Positions 44,925 to 53,800 of a stretch of 64,000 nt of DNA are shown one piece after another. The notes under the pieces were generated by a model. It made no database searches, was not told where the DNA came from, and was given only the letters and a program-made list of their open reading frames with translations. A program made the translations under genes and the position numbers. Source of the stretch: Gammaproteobacteria bacterium (GTDB lineage Bacteria; Pseudomonadota; Gammaproteobacteria; Xanthomonadales; Wenzhouxiangellaceae); the NCBI GenBank assembly GCA_003567685.1, contig PWYW01000009.1:1-64000 (forward strand). Reading direction: 5' to 3'. Every line of letters begins with the position of its first letter. The first letter of the stretch is position 1.

Positions 44925-44930
44925 ATTGTA
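44925..44930 (-). promoter_or_regulatory. Candidate -10 element upstream of gap
   Basis: TACAAT on the minus strand, 41 nt from the gap ATG, in the 142-bp region shared with the divergent sigma-factor gene. The -35 region is GC-rich and weak. Confidence 0.35.
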
Positions 44931-44990
44931 ACGCCCTGCCGCGCCGCGAACCAGACGCCAGCCCGCGAACTGCCGGCGTTTCGATTTGGG

Positions 44991-44996
44991 TATAGT
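44991..44996 (+). promoter_or_regulatory. Candidate -10 element upstream of the ECF sigma gene
   Basis: TATAGT on the plus strand, 30 nt from the ATG at 45027, the only AT-rich hexamer in a GC-rich stretch. No good -35 is visible. Confidence 0.3.
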
Positions 44997-45026
44997 TGAA
45001 ATCATCGAAACCTGCCGGCCAGACTC

Positions 45027-45617
45027 ATGGATGAAGTCAGCGACGGAGAAGTCACCCAGCTAATCGAAGAACTGCGCCAGGATCCCGACCAGTTCGAGCG
45101 GCTGATCCCGCTGATGTACAACGACCTGCGGCGAATTGGTCATAACCAGCGCGCGGCAGCCGGTTTCATCGCCGGACCGACCCTGCAAACCACCGCCCTG
45201 GTCAACGAGGCCTTCCTGAAGCTTCGCGGACGCCTTGACCAGGGCTGCGAGAACCGCCTCCACTTCCAGCGCCTGATGGCCAAGGTGATGCGCCAGCTGA
45301 TCATCGACTACGCACGTCGACAGTTGGCCGAGAAGCGCGGAGGCTTGCAGGCACATGAAACACTTACCGAGGCTCACCATGCGGCCGACGACCAGGCCAG
45401 TCAGGATTCAGACTTCACCCTAGCGGTCGAAGAGGCGCTGAAAACGCTGGAAGCCGACAACCCACGGCAGGCCGAGATCCTCGCCGCCACGCTCTATGCC
45501 GGCTATACCTCCAGGGAATTGGCCGACATCCTTGACTTGTCAGAGCGCACGATCAGGCGGGAGCTGCAAAAAGGACGCGCCTGGTTGATGATTGCGCTGG
45601 ACGATGCTCGGCCCTGA
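45027..45617 (+). CDS. ECF-type RNA polymerase sigma factor (TIGR02999-like)
   Basis: A 196-aa extracytoplasmic-function sigma factor. Region 2 is present: LMYNDLRRIGHNQRAAAG, LQTTALVNEAFLKLRGR, then FQRLMAKVMRQLIIDYARRQ and AEKRGG. Region 4 shows a helix-turn-helix: YTSRELADILDLSERTIRRE. The sequence style (ALVNEA-LKL ... ARRRAA-KRGG) matches the TIGR02999 group. No anti-sigma gene follows; instead two Ser/Thr kinase genes lie downstream on the same strand (117 bp). For some ECF groups linked to kinases (EcfP/PknT of Vibrio parahaemolyticus) phosphorylation of the sigma factor is required; this locus may work likewise (inference). Confidence 0.93.
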   Translation: MDEVSDGEVTQLIEELRQDPDQFERLIPLMYNDLRRIGHNQRAAAGFIAGPTLQTTALVNEAFLKLRGRLDQGCENRLHFQRLMAKVMRQLIIDYARRQLAEKRGGLQAHETLTEAHHAADDQASQDSDFTLAVEEALKTLEADNPRQAEILAATLYAGYTSRELADILDLSERTIRRELQKGRAWLMIALDDARP

Positions 45618-45734
45618 GCTGCCGATGAAAACGTTCTCCATGGCCTTGGTGATCGGTCGCTCGGCAGAGTCGCAGCCGGGCGTTTCAGACGGGCTCAGAC
45701 TTGAATGTTCCACCCTCGGGAAAGGACGATAAGC

Positions 45735-48305
45735 ATGGCTCTACCGTTGACCCCTCGCCGCCATCGACTGATTGACCGGTTACTTGACGACCTTCTCGAC
45801 CTGAATGAAGAAGAGCGGGAAGAGCGTCTTGACGCCTTGGCAGAGAGGCATCCTCGCGTTCACAAGATGCTGGTTCGGCTGTTACGGGCCAGTGTCGCGC
45901 CCACGCTGGCGATCGGGCAATCGATTGCCCAACTCGCTCTAATGGAAGCCGAGTCCGGCCGAGTCGAAGAAAATCACCTGCCCGCTGGCACCCGTCTCGG
46001 ACCTTGGAGAATTCTTGGGCCTGCCGGCAAAGGCGGCATGGGGTTGGTATATGAAGGCGAGCGGGCCGACGGTGCTTTCAAGATGCGGGCAGCGATCAAG
46101 CTGATTCGACTGAGAAAGCGTGACCTCGAAGAACGCCTGCAGCAGGAAAGAGAACTGATGGCTCGACTAAGCCATCCAGGCATTGCGCGTCTGATCGACG
46201 GCGGTGAAACTCTTGATGGCGGTGCTTACCTGGTCATGGAATGGATTGACGGCGAGGATTTGAGCCACGCATGGCGGCCGGGTGAAAACACTGTTGATCA
46301 AACAATCTCCCGATTTTTCGGCCTGTGCGATGCAATCTCACATGCACATCAACGGCTAGTCATCCACGGCGATATCAAGCCCGGGAATGTCAGGATCGAC
46401 AGTGACGGCAATCTACGATTGCTGGATTTTGGCATCTCCCGTTTGCTTCAGGATGGCCCTGCTACGAAGGGGCAGCCCCGCGCGATGACGCCGGGGTTCG
46501 CCGCCCCCGAATTGCAAGCCGGTGGCCACGGCGGAACGACCGCCGACATCTGGGCCCTGGGCGCGCTCCTTTTCTGGATGCTAACTGGGCAAAACCCCGA
46601 CTTGGTGACAGGGTCCAGCATCCGCGCCGTGACCAACCGGTTGCCAGCTTGCCCCCGGCAGAGGGATCTTGCCGCAATCCTGATCCGAGCCTGCCAGATT
46701 GAGCCTTCTCAGCGATACGCAAGTGTCGGCGAACTGGCTTCTGACCTTTCGCGATATCAGCGCGCTGAGCCGGTTTCCGCTCGGCCAGCGAAACGTACCT
46801 ACTTGCTCGCGCGATTCATCGGACGTCACCGCATGGCCAGCACGATGACGGTTGCCGCGCTGCTTGGCTTGGCGAGCCTATCGATGGTCGCCGTTTTTCA
46901 GGCGCGCCTCGCCGGTATCGAACGCGATCGAGCGCAGCTGGAAGCGACTCGAGCAACCCAAGTCAGTGATTTTCTGGTGAACCTGTTCGAACAAGCCGAC
47001 CCAGGTCAACATCTCGGTGAACGCCTCAGTGTCTATGAACTGCTCGATATCGGCCGCGACCACGCGAAAGACCTGGTCTCCATACCTGACCAGCAGGCCA
47101 TCATGCTGATTACCTTGGCCAGAGTCTACCGCGCACTGGGCCAGCCAGATCAAGCGGTCGAACTGGCCCGGCAAGCAGTCACCATCGACACTATCGATGA
47201 TGCCGATTGGCGGGCAGCGGCGTCGCTCACCCTGGCGCGCTCCCTGATTGACACTCATCAGGCTACAGAAGCAGAGCAGTTGCTGGACAGACTGGCACGA
47301 ATAGCAAAGGATTCGGAAAACACCATTGATTCTCGGCCAACCACCTACCCCCATCATTACCTTGAAATTTTGCTTGCGCAGGCGCGCCTGGCGAATACGA
47401 CGGGCAACGAGGAGCGCGCCATCGACCTATTGAACTCGGCCGAGGCACTATTCAGCCAGGACACGCCTCCGCGATTGCAGGCCGAGCAACAGACTCTGCT
47501 CGGCGCGGCTCGGTTTCAAAACAGCGACTACGCCATGGCACAGCGCCATTTCGAAAACGCGTTGGAACTGCATACGGTTGCCCGAGGCGCGCGGCACCCG
47601 CGCACTCTCGACACGATCAACTTCCTCGCACAGTCACTGGCCCAGCTTGGCCGTGTCGATGAGGCCAGAGAGCGCCTGATGGCCTCCTTGGCGATTCGCC
47701 AGCAGGTGCTGCAGATTGGTCATCCCCTGATTGCCTATGATCTGCATAGCATCGGCTCGACTTACTGGCTGGAGCGAGACTTCGACAACGCCCTGCACTG
47801 GTGGAAACGGGCACTGGAAACTCGCCAGCAACAACAGCCACCAGACCTGGCCGAGCTGAGCACCACTCAGAACGGGCTCGCCTTGGCTTTAATGGAAACA
47901 GGGCAAAAAAAAGAAGCTGAAGCGATGCTTGAGGATGCGCTGGAAAACGCCTTGGCTGTCTATGGCCGAGAGCATTTGCGGGTCGCGTCGATCATTGCGA
48001 ATCAGGGCATCCCGCCATCACGAAGGGGTGAGCTGTCGACTGCGCTGGGCTTCCATCGGGAGGCGTTGGCTATCCGTCGAAAAATTGCCGGCAAATACCA
48101 TCACCACACTGGGCATTCGAAAGCCAGTATAGCGGGAATATTTTTGCGCAAAGGCGATCTGGAGGAGGCTGAGCGATGGCTGGGCAAGGCACTCCCCGTG
48201 TACGACGAAATCTTTCCCGAGTCCGATCACCCGCAGCGTGCCATGCTTCAACGGATTGAACGTGATTTAACTCTGGCGATTGAGGACAGTCGAGACAATG
48301 ACTGA
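45735..48305 (+). CDS. Serine/threonine protein kinase with transmembrane helix and TPR domain (paralog 1)
   Basis: An 856-aa protein. ATG at 45735 is behind AAAGGAC. Residues 1-75 are a conserved helical N-segment shared with the next gene. The Hanks-type kinase domain (~90-345) has GPAGKGGMGLVYEG, K122 in AAIKLIR, E140, HGDIKPGNV with D213 and N218, and DFG at 231. The catalytic loop is HGD instead of HRD, a non-RD kinase. One membrane helix (~365-385) is followed by a ~470-residue TPR region with repeats such as AEQLLDRLARIAKDSENTI and YAMAQRHFENALELH. TPRs presumably sense or recruit partners outside the cytoplasm. The start of the next kinase gene is 30 bp downstream. It is probably in one operon with the ECF sigma gene. 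Confidence 0.92.
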   Translation: MALPLTPRRHRLIDRLLDDLLDLNEEEREERLDALAERHPRVHKMLVRLLRASVAPTLAIGQSIAQLALMEAESGRVEENHLPAGTRLGPWRILGPAGKGGMGLVYEGERADGAFKMRAAIKLIRLRKRDLEERLQQERELMARLSHPGIARLIDGGETLDGGAYLVMEWIDGEDLSHAWRPGENTVDQTISRFFGLCDAISHAHQRLVIHGDIKPGNVRIDSDGNLRLLDFGISRLLQDGPATKGQPRAMTPGFAAPELQAGGHGGTTADIWALGALLFWMLTGQNPDLVTGSSIRAVTNRLPACPRQRDLAAILIRACQIEPSQRYASVGELASDLSRYQRAEPVSARPAKRTYLLARFIGRHRMASTMTVAALLGLASLSMVAVFQARLAGIERDRAQLEATRATQVSDFLVNLFEQADPGQHLGERLSVYELLDIGRDHAKDLVSIPDQQAIMLITLARVYRALGQPDQAVELARQAVTIDTIDDADWRAAASLTLARSLIDTHQATEAEQLLDRLARIAKDSENTIDSRPTTYPHHYLEILLAQARLANTTGNEERAIDLLNSAEALFSQDTPPRLQAEQQTLLGAARFQNSDYAMAQRHFENALELHTVARGARHPRTLDTINFLAQSLAQLGRVDEARERLMASLAIRQQVLQIGHPLIAYDLHSIGSTYWLERDFDNALHWWKRALETRQQQQPPDLAELSTTQNGLALALMETGQKKEAEAMLEDALENALAVYGREHLRVASIIANQGIPPSRRGELSTALGFHREALAIRRKIAGKYHHHTGHSKASIAGIFLRKGDLEEAERWLGKALPVYDEIFPESDHPQRAMLQRIERDLTLAIEDSRDND

Positions 48306-48335
48306 GGTGCCTCTTTCGACACTTTGGTGCGAGTC

Positions 48336-50951
48336 ATGACGGCTCCACTTACGCCGGCTCGGCGCCGATTGCTGGATCGACTCCTCGATGAGTTGCTGGA
48401 CATGGCGCCTGCCGAACGCGAACAACGACTGGTCGCGATGGCCCAGCGTCAGCCTCGCTTGCACCGGCTGGTGAATCGGCTGGTGGTCGCCAGCACCACG
48501 CCAACCGAGCTGTTCTCCGAGTCGGTATCGCGCACGGCACAGCGGGCAGCCGAACAGCGGCGGGGTTCAGAACCCTTGCTGGAGTCGGGCGAATGCCTGG
48601 GTTCATGGCGAATCCTGGCACCCGCAGGTCGTGGTGGCATGGGCGTGGTGTATGAAGCCGAACGCGCCGATGGCGCCTTCGAGATGCGGGCGGCCATCAA
48701 ACTGATTGGTTCTGATCGACCCGGCATGGCAGAACGTCTTGCCCTGGAACGCCAGTTGCTTGCCCGGCTGAACCACCCCGGCATCTCACGCCTGATCGAC
48801 GGCGGCATCGCCGATGATGGTCACGGCTATCTGGTCATGGAGTGGGTAGACGGCGATGTTCTCAACAACGACCTGCGCCGGCAGTTCGACCCCCTGGCCT
48901 TGTTCGGCGACATTGCCGATGCCTTGATGCATGCGCATCAGCAATTGGTGGTTCACGGCGACATCAAGCCCGGCAACGTCCTGGTCTCCGGCGAAGGCCG
49001 GGCACGGCTGGTGGATTTTGGCGTTGCCCGGCTGCTGGTGGATGAGCAGCTTGCCGTCGAACCCGGGCTGCGGGCGCTGACTCCCTCCTTTGCCGCCCCC
49101 GAACTGCTGGCCGGCGAACCACCCAGCACCCAATCCGACATCTGGGCCCTGGGCGTGCTGCTGAGCTGGCTGCATACCGGCCGCCTGCCAAACGGTGACG
49201 GCTCGCCGCCGAGCGCGCCAATCGTGAACCACCCCCGCTCGGCAGACCTCGATGCAGTGATTGCCAAAGCCTGCGCCGCCGACCCGGCCCAGCGCTATCC
49301 GTCGGTGGCCGCGCTGGCCGACGAGATTCAATGCCTGCGACAACACGTTGGCATCCAGGCGCGACCGCCCGGTGCCGTCCGGCGAATGCGCCTCTGGTCA
49401 CGCCGCAACCCGGTCGGGGCCGGCCTGGCGGCCACACTGACGATTGGCGTGTTATTAGCAGCCTCGGTGTTCGGCTGGCAGGCTCAGGTTGTCCGTGCCG
49501 AACGCGACCTCGCCCGGCTGGAAAACCTTCGCTGGGAAGTCATGCGCAACCAGATGGTCGAGCTGTTCAGTGCCGCCGCACAAGACCACGCCGATGAAGA
49601 GGTGAGCGCGCGCAACCTGCTTGACGGCTCGGTTGAACGAATGGAAGCACTGCTCGCCGGAGATACCCTGGGTCGTGCCTACACCAGCAGCATGCTGGGT
49701 TCGCTGTACGTGGCCCTGCAGGATTACCACAATGCGGCCCAGGTACTGCGGCCGCTGCTGGACGAGACCGGAGACCCTCTGCCGCCGATGCTGAAAAGCG
49801 GCATCTTCGGTGACCTGGCGCTGGCAGAAGTCCACTTGGGCAATCATCAGCGCGCACTGGAGCTATCCGAGCAGGCGCTGGAGATGGTCGAGCGACAAGC
49901 CGGGGACTATCGCCAACGTCAGTCCCAACTCCACCAGACTCGAGGCAGCGCGCTGCGTGGGCTGGGGGACTGGCCGGGCTCAATTGATGCCCTTGAGCGG
50001 GCTGTCAGCCTGGCCGAAGCCGTGGATCGTGGCCCCAATCGCACCCTGGCCATGGCCCAGAACAACCTCGGTGTAAGCCTTTTCTACGCTGGGCAGCTGG
50101 AACCGGCGCGTGTCACCATGGAAGCCGCACTGGCTCATTGGCAGGCCCTGGGGCTGGGCGAGTTTGCCGATGCCCTGACGGTAATAAACAACCTGGCGAC
50201 GATCTATCACCAGCAAGGCGATTTGTCCCGTGCCCAGCAAGCCTATCGCGAGACCATTGCTCAGCGACGCCAGCGCTTCGGCGATTCGGCGGCGCTGGCC
50301 GCCACCATGAACAACCACGCACAGGTTCTGATGATCCAACACCGGCTGCCCGAGGCGCGCTCGGAAATCGACCAGGCTCTGGAAATGATGGGACGGTTCA
50401 ACGGCGTAAACAGCCCGCACTACGCGCTGATCCTGCGTTCTGCCGCTCAGCTGGCCTTGCTGGAAGATTCACTGGCCGAGGCGCGCGACCGGCTTGATCA
50501 GGCCGAAGCCATTCTGCTGGACTCACTGGGTGCCGACCACCTGTTCACCTTGCTGGTCAAGGCCCAATCCGCGCGCCTGCTGGCCAGGCAGGCTCCGTTG
50601 GACGCGCTGGAGCAATTTGACGAGCTGATTGACCGCCTGCGGGCGATGGGTCCCGGCACTGAAACTCACCTGGCCTCGGTTTACTGCGAACAAGCCATGG
50701 TGCAACTGCGGCTTGGCGATGCAGCATCGGCCACGGACACAGCCGGGCGGTGCCTGGCCTTGCGCACCGAGCGCCTGCCAACCGGGCACTGGGAGATCAG
50801 CGAGGCTGCTGCGCTTCAATCAGCCGCGCGCGTTCAGGCCGGGCAAGAGGAGGCCGCATCAACACTCAGCCACCAAGTGGAGCAACTTGCCCAGGTCTAT
50901 GGCCAACAACATCCGCGCCTGCAGTGGCTGCAGGCGCAGGTTGATCGTTAG
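48336..50951 (+). CDS. Serine/threonine protein kinase with transmembrane helix and TPR domain (paralog 2)
   Basis: An 871-aa protein, start at ATG 48336 (the frame reaches TTG 48324). The layout equals the preceding gene: N-segment LTPARRRLLDRLLDELLDM, kinase domain with APAGRGGMGVVYEA, K122 in AAIKLIG, HGDIKPGNV with D209 and N214, and DFG near 227, then a membrane helix (about residues 365-388) and a long TPR region (for example YHNAAQVLRPLLDETG, LSRAQQAYRETIAQRRQ). The N-segment and kinase parts are close to paralog 1, the TPR parts much less, so the sensor half diverged. Catalytic residues look intact, so it is not an obvious pseudokinase. It is convergent with tkt at 11 bp. Confidence 0.92.
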   Translation: MTAPLTPARRRLLDRLLDELLDMAPAEREQRLVAMAQRQPRLHRLVNRLVVASTTPTELFSESVSRTAQRAAEQRRGSEPLLESGECLGSWRILAPAGRGGMGVVYEAERADGAFEMRAAIKLIGSDRPGMAERLALERQLLARLNHPGISRLIDGGIADDGHGYLVMEWVDGDVLNNDLRRQFDPLALFGDIADALMHAHQQLVVHGDIKPGNVLVSGEGRARLVDFGVARLLVDEQLAVEPGLRALTPSFAAPELLAGEPPSTQSDIWALGVLLSWLHTGRLPNGDGSPPSAPIVNHPRSADLDAVIAKACAADPAQRYPSVAALADEIQCLRQHVGIQARPPGAVRRMRLWSRRNPVGAGLAATLTIGVLLAASVFGWQAQVVRAERDLARLENLRWEVMRNQMVELFSAAAQDHADEEVSARNLLDGSVERMEALLAGDTLGRAYTSSMLGSLYVALQDYHNAAQVLRPLLDETGDPLPPMLKSGIFGDLALAEVHLGNHQRALELSEQALEMVERQAGDYRQRQSQLHQTRGSALRGLGDWPGSIDALERAVSLAEAVDRGPNRTLAMAQNNLGVSLFYAGQLEPARVTMEAALAHWQALGLGEFADALTVINNLATIYHQQGDLSRAQQAYRETIAQRRQRFGDSAALAATMNNHAQVLMIQHRLPEARSEIDQALEMMGRFNGVNSPHYALILRSAAQLALLEDSLAEARDRLDQAEAILLDSLGADHLFTLLVKAQSARLLARQAPLDALEQFDELIDRLRAMGPGTETHLASVYCEQAMVQLRLGDAASATDTAGRCLALRTERLPTGHWEISEAAALQSAARVQAGQEEAASTLSHQVEQLAQVYGQQHPRLQWLQAQVDR

Positions 50952-50962
50952 GGAGACTTGAC

Positions 50963-52966
50963 TCAGCCAGCCAGCAGGCGTCGCACGGCATCCACGGCCG
51001 CTTGCGTGGTGAGGCCGTACTCGGCAAACAGCTGGTCAGCCGGGGCTGAGGCACCGAAGCGGTCAATCCCCATCACCTCACCGACATCGCCCACCAGGTG
51101 GCGCCAGTACAGGCTCACCCCGGCCTCGATGGCCAGGCGCGCCTTGACCGAACCAGGCAGCACCGATTCGCGATAGTCGGCCGGCTGGCTGGAAAACAGA
51201 TCCGGGTTGGGCATGGATACCACGCGCACATTGACCTTATCCTCGGCCAGCTTTTCGGCAGCGGCGACGGCCAGACCCACTTCGGAACCAGAGGCCATGA
51301 TGATGGCATCCGGCTGGCCGGCACCACTCTGGCGCAGCACGTAACCACCGCGATTGATGTTGCCCAGTTGAACTTCGTCGCGGGTAAGGTGCGGCAGGCC
51401 CTGGCGGGTGAGCACCAGCGCTGTGGGCGCGGTACGGCGCTGGATGGCGACACCCCAGGCGGCCAGGGTCTCGACCTTGTCGGCAGGACGCCAGACCTGA
51501 AGGTTGGGAATCAGACGCAGCGAGGCCACGTGCTCGACCGGCTGGTGCGTCGGGCCGTCCTCGCCCAGTCCAATCGAATCGTGGGTGTAAACGTGAATCG
51601 CGCCGGTCGGAATCAGGGCGGACATGCGAACCGCATTTCGAGCGTAATCGGAGAACACCAGGAAGGTGCCGGTGTAGGCGATGAAGCCGCCGTGCAGATC
51701 CAGACCGTTGGCAATGGCAGTCATGCCGAATTCGCGAACGCCATACGATACGTAATTGCCGCGGGCGAAATCCTCGACCACATCAATCGAGCCCGACCAA
51801 TCGGTGTTGTTCGAACCCGTCAGGTCGGCGGAGCCGCCGATCAACTCAGGCAGGGCCGGGGCCAGTGCCTCGATGCTCATTCCGGAGGCCTTGCGCGTGG
51901 CCACCTTGCTTTCGTCGGCCTGCATGGCCCGAACGGCATCCTCCAGCAGGCTGTCGAAGCCTTCGGGCAGGCGGCCCTCCATGCGGCGTGCCAGCTCGTC
52001 GGCCAGTTCCGGATGCACGTCCCGATAGGCCTGCCAGCGGGCCTGCCAGTCCGCTTCCATGGCCTGGCCGCGTTCGCGAGCATCCCAGCCGGACCGAATG
52101 TCGTCGGGAATCTCGAAGGGCGCATGCGGCCAAGCGATGGCTTCACGAGTGGCGGCAATTTCCTCATCGCCCAGCGGTGCACCATGGGTATCCGCGGTGC
52201 CGGCCTTGTTCGGCGAGCCGAAGCCGATGGTGGTCTTGCAGCAAATCAGCGTGGGCTGGTCCGCATTGGCCTTGGCCTCGACGATTGCTGAGTTGACTGC
52301 ATTGGCGTCGTGCCCGTCAACGGCCTCAATCACCTGCCAGCCGTAGGCACGGAAGCGTTCGGGCGTGTTGTCGGTAAACCAGCCGTCCACCTCGCCATCA
52401 ATCGAAATACCGTTGTCGTCATAGAAAACGACCAGCTTGCCCAGGCCCCAGGTGCCGGCCAGCGAACACACCTCGTGCGAAATGCCCTCCATCAGGCAGC
52501 CATCACCAACAAAAACGTAGGTGTGATGGTCAACCACCGAGTGCTCGCCCTGATTGAAGCGCGCAGCCAGCAGTTTTTCCGCCAGCGCCATGCCTACGGC
52601 ATTGGCCAGGCCCTGGCCCAGCGGACCGGTCGTGGTTTCCACGCCGGGCGCCTCTGCATACTCCGGATGGCCAGCGGTGGGCGAATGCAGTTGCCGGAAG
52701 TTACGGATGTCATCCATCGACAGGTCGTAGCCTGCCAGATGGAGCACGGAATACAGCAGCATGGAACCGTGGCCGTTTGAGACGACGAAGCGGTCGCGGT
52801 CCCACCATTTGGGGTTGGTCGGATTGTGCCGGAGATGGTCGTTATAGAGAACCTCGGCAATGTCGGCCATGCCCATCGGCATACCAGGGTGGCCCGAGTT
52901 GGCGCGCTGAACAGCATCCATGGACAAAGCGCGAATGGCGTTGGCGAGTTGGCGACGGTCGGTCAT
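50963..52966 (-). CDS. tkt: Transketolase
   Basis: A 667-aa thiamine-diphosphate enzyme of the pentose phosphate pathway, exchanging two-carbon units between sugar phosphates. Motifs include [60 protein letters not shown] (ThDP/metal), [12 protein letters not shown]-like [17 protein letters not shown] and [20 protein letters not shown] use ATG 52966, where the family N-terminus [14 protein letters not shown] begins; the longer frame to 53032 is unsupported. A usp gene lies upstream on the same strand, 78 bp apart. In many Gammaproteobacteria tkt precedes gap; here six kilobases of sigma/kinase genes intervene. Confidence 0.97.
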   Translation of the reverse strand: MTDRRQLANAIRALSMDAVQRANSGHPGMPMGMADIAEVLYNDHLRHNPTNPKWWDRDRFVVSNGHGSMLLYSVLHLAGYDLSMDDIRNFRQLHSPTAGHPEYAEAPGVETTTGPLGQGLANAVGMALAEKLLAARFNQGEHSVVDHHTYVFVGDGCLMEGISHEVCSLAGTWGLGKLVVFYDDNGISIDGEVDGWFTDNTPERFRAYGWQVIEAVDGHDANAVNSAIVEAKANADQPTLICCKTTIGFGSPNKAGTADTHGAPLGDEEIAATREAIAWPHAPFEIPDDIRSGWDARERGQAMEADWQARWQAYRDVHPELADELARRMEGRLPEGFDSLLEDAVRAMQADESKVATRKASGMSIEALAPALPELIGGSADLTGSNNTDWSGSIDVVEDFARGNYVSYGVREFGMTAIANGLDLHGGFIAYTGTFLVFSDYARNAVRMSALIPTGAIHVYTHDSIGLGEDGPTHQPVEHVASLRLIPNLQVWRPADKVETLAAWGVAIQRRTAPTALVLTRQGLPHLTRDEVQLGNINRGGYVLRQSGAGQPDAIIMASGSEVGLAVAAAEKLAEDKVNVRVVSMPNPDLFSSQPADYRESVLPGSVKARLAIEAGVSLYWRHLVGDVGEVMGIDRFGASAPADQLFAEYGLTTQAAVDAVRRLLAG

Positions 52967-52995
52967 GACAATCCGGTGACGTTGGAAAGTTTGCC

Positions 52996-53001
52996 ATTGT
53001 A
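52996..53001 (-). promoter_or_regulatory. Candidate -10 element upstream of tkt
   Basis: TACAAT on the minus strand, 30 nt from the tkt ATG, in the 78-bp usp-tkt gap. The -35 region is weak. Confidence 0.3.
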
Positions 53002-53044
53002 AGTCATGCCGGCCCTTGAAGGCTCGAATCAACCGGGCAATTCA

Positions 53045-53488
53045 TCAAGGCACGATCAACACCGGACAACGCGCGGCCTGGACAAGGGCTGACGAAGTCC
53101 CGCCCAGCAAGCGGGCAGCGAGCGGCGATTCTCCGTGCAGCCCCACGATAATGGCATCGGCGGCCCGATCCTGGGCGAGATCAAGCAGCGTTCGGGCTGG
53201 ATGGCCGTGGGTAGCCAGCAACTCACAGACCAGCCCTGCTGCCTCAACCTGGCTACGGCAGGGTTCAAGCAGGTGTGCGGCTGCCCGCGACAGCTCCTCT
53301 TCACGACGCTGCAACCGCAGCGCATTCTCTTCCGCAGTGGAAAACGTGAACGGCGTCCACGGAATCACATAGCACAGCAACAGGGTTGCTGGCCCGGGCT
53401 GAGCGTGTCGGATCGCCCGGTCCAGTGCGCGTTGACCACACTCACTGCCATCCAGGCCGACGATAAAAACCCGCTGTTGCGACATCAT
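53045..53488 (-). CDS. Universal stress protein family (UspA-like)
   Basis: A 147-aa single-domain protein with the Usp fold: RVFIVGLDGSECGQRALDRA, then AATLLLCYV-like strand PATLLLCYVIPWTPF, LVCELLATHGHPARTLLDLA, AIIVGLHGESPLAARLLGG and a closing QAARCPVLIVP. The nucleotide-binding GxxG-type loop appears as GLHGESPLAARLLGGTSSAL, the ATP-binding type. I start at ATG 53488 (AGGAGG 9 nt upstream); ATG 53485 follows directly. It precedes tkt on the same strand, with a candidate tkt promoter between them. The role is stress response, with no more specific assignment. Confidence 0.9.
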   Translation of the reverse strand: MMSQQRVFIVGLDGSECGQRALDRAIRHAQPGPATLLLCYVIPWTPFTFSTAEENALRLQRREEELSRAAAHLLEPCRSQVEAAGLVCELLATHGHPARTLLDLAQDRAADAIIVGLHGESPLAARLLGGTSSALVQAARCPVLIVP

Positions 53489-53800
53489 TGCGTTTTGCCT
53501 CCTCAACACTCGATAAGATCAAGCGACTGCCAAGCTGCGAGCCCGCTGTTGCAGACCAGTGTATGCCTCCGCCCGCTCGGCGGGAGGCACAGCGTGCCCA
53601 GCGCTGACTACAAGACCGAGTTGTGAACGTGATTTCGTTGCCAATTGTCTCCGTAAGCACCTGTTCAGTCGGCAGTTTCACAAAGACGTACTGGCAGAAT
53701 ACACAAGCTGTCTGCTACACTCGTGGCAAAAGTTAAACTTTTGTCGACTCCTGTTATCCAAGCAGGTACTTTGCAGCCTTTCAGGGATCTTGCCTTCATC
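53489..53800. other. Intergenic region between divergent usp and a secreted-protein gene
   Basis: 312 bp without a gene. It holds the usp ribosome-binding site (AGGAGG) at its left end, a GC-rich imperfect hairpin (53564-53589, TGCCTCC/GGAGGCA with an inner GCC/GGC pair), and an A/T-richer half from 53610 with a TACACT hexamer at 53716-53721 that could be the -10 of the gene starting at 53801. I see no coding potential, no tRNA and no repeat shared with elsewhere in the window. Confidence 0.5.
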
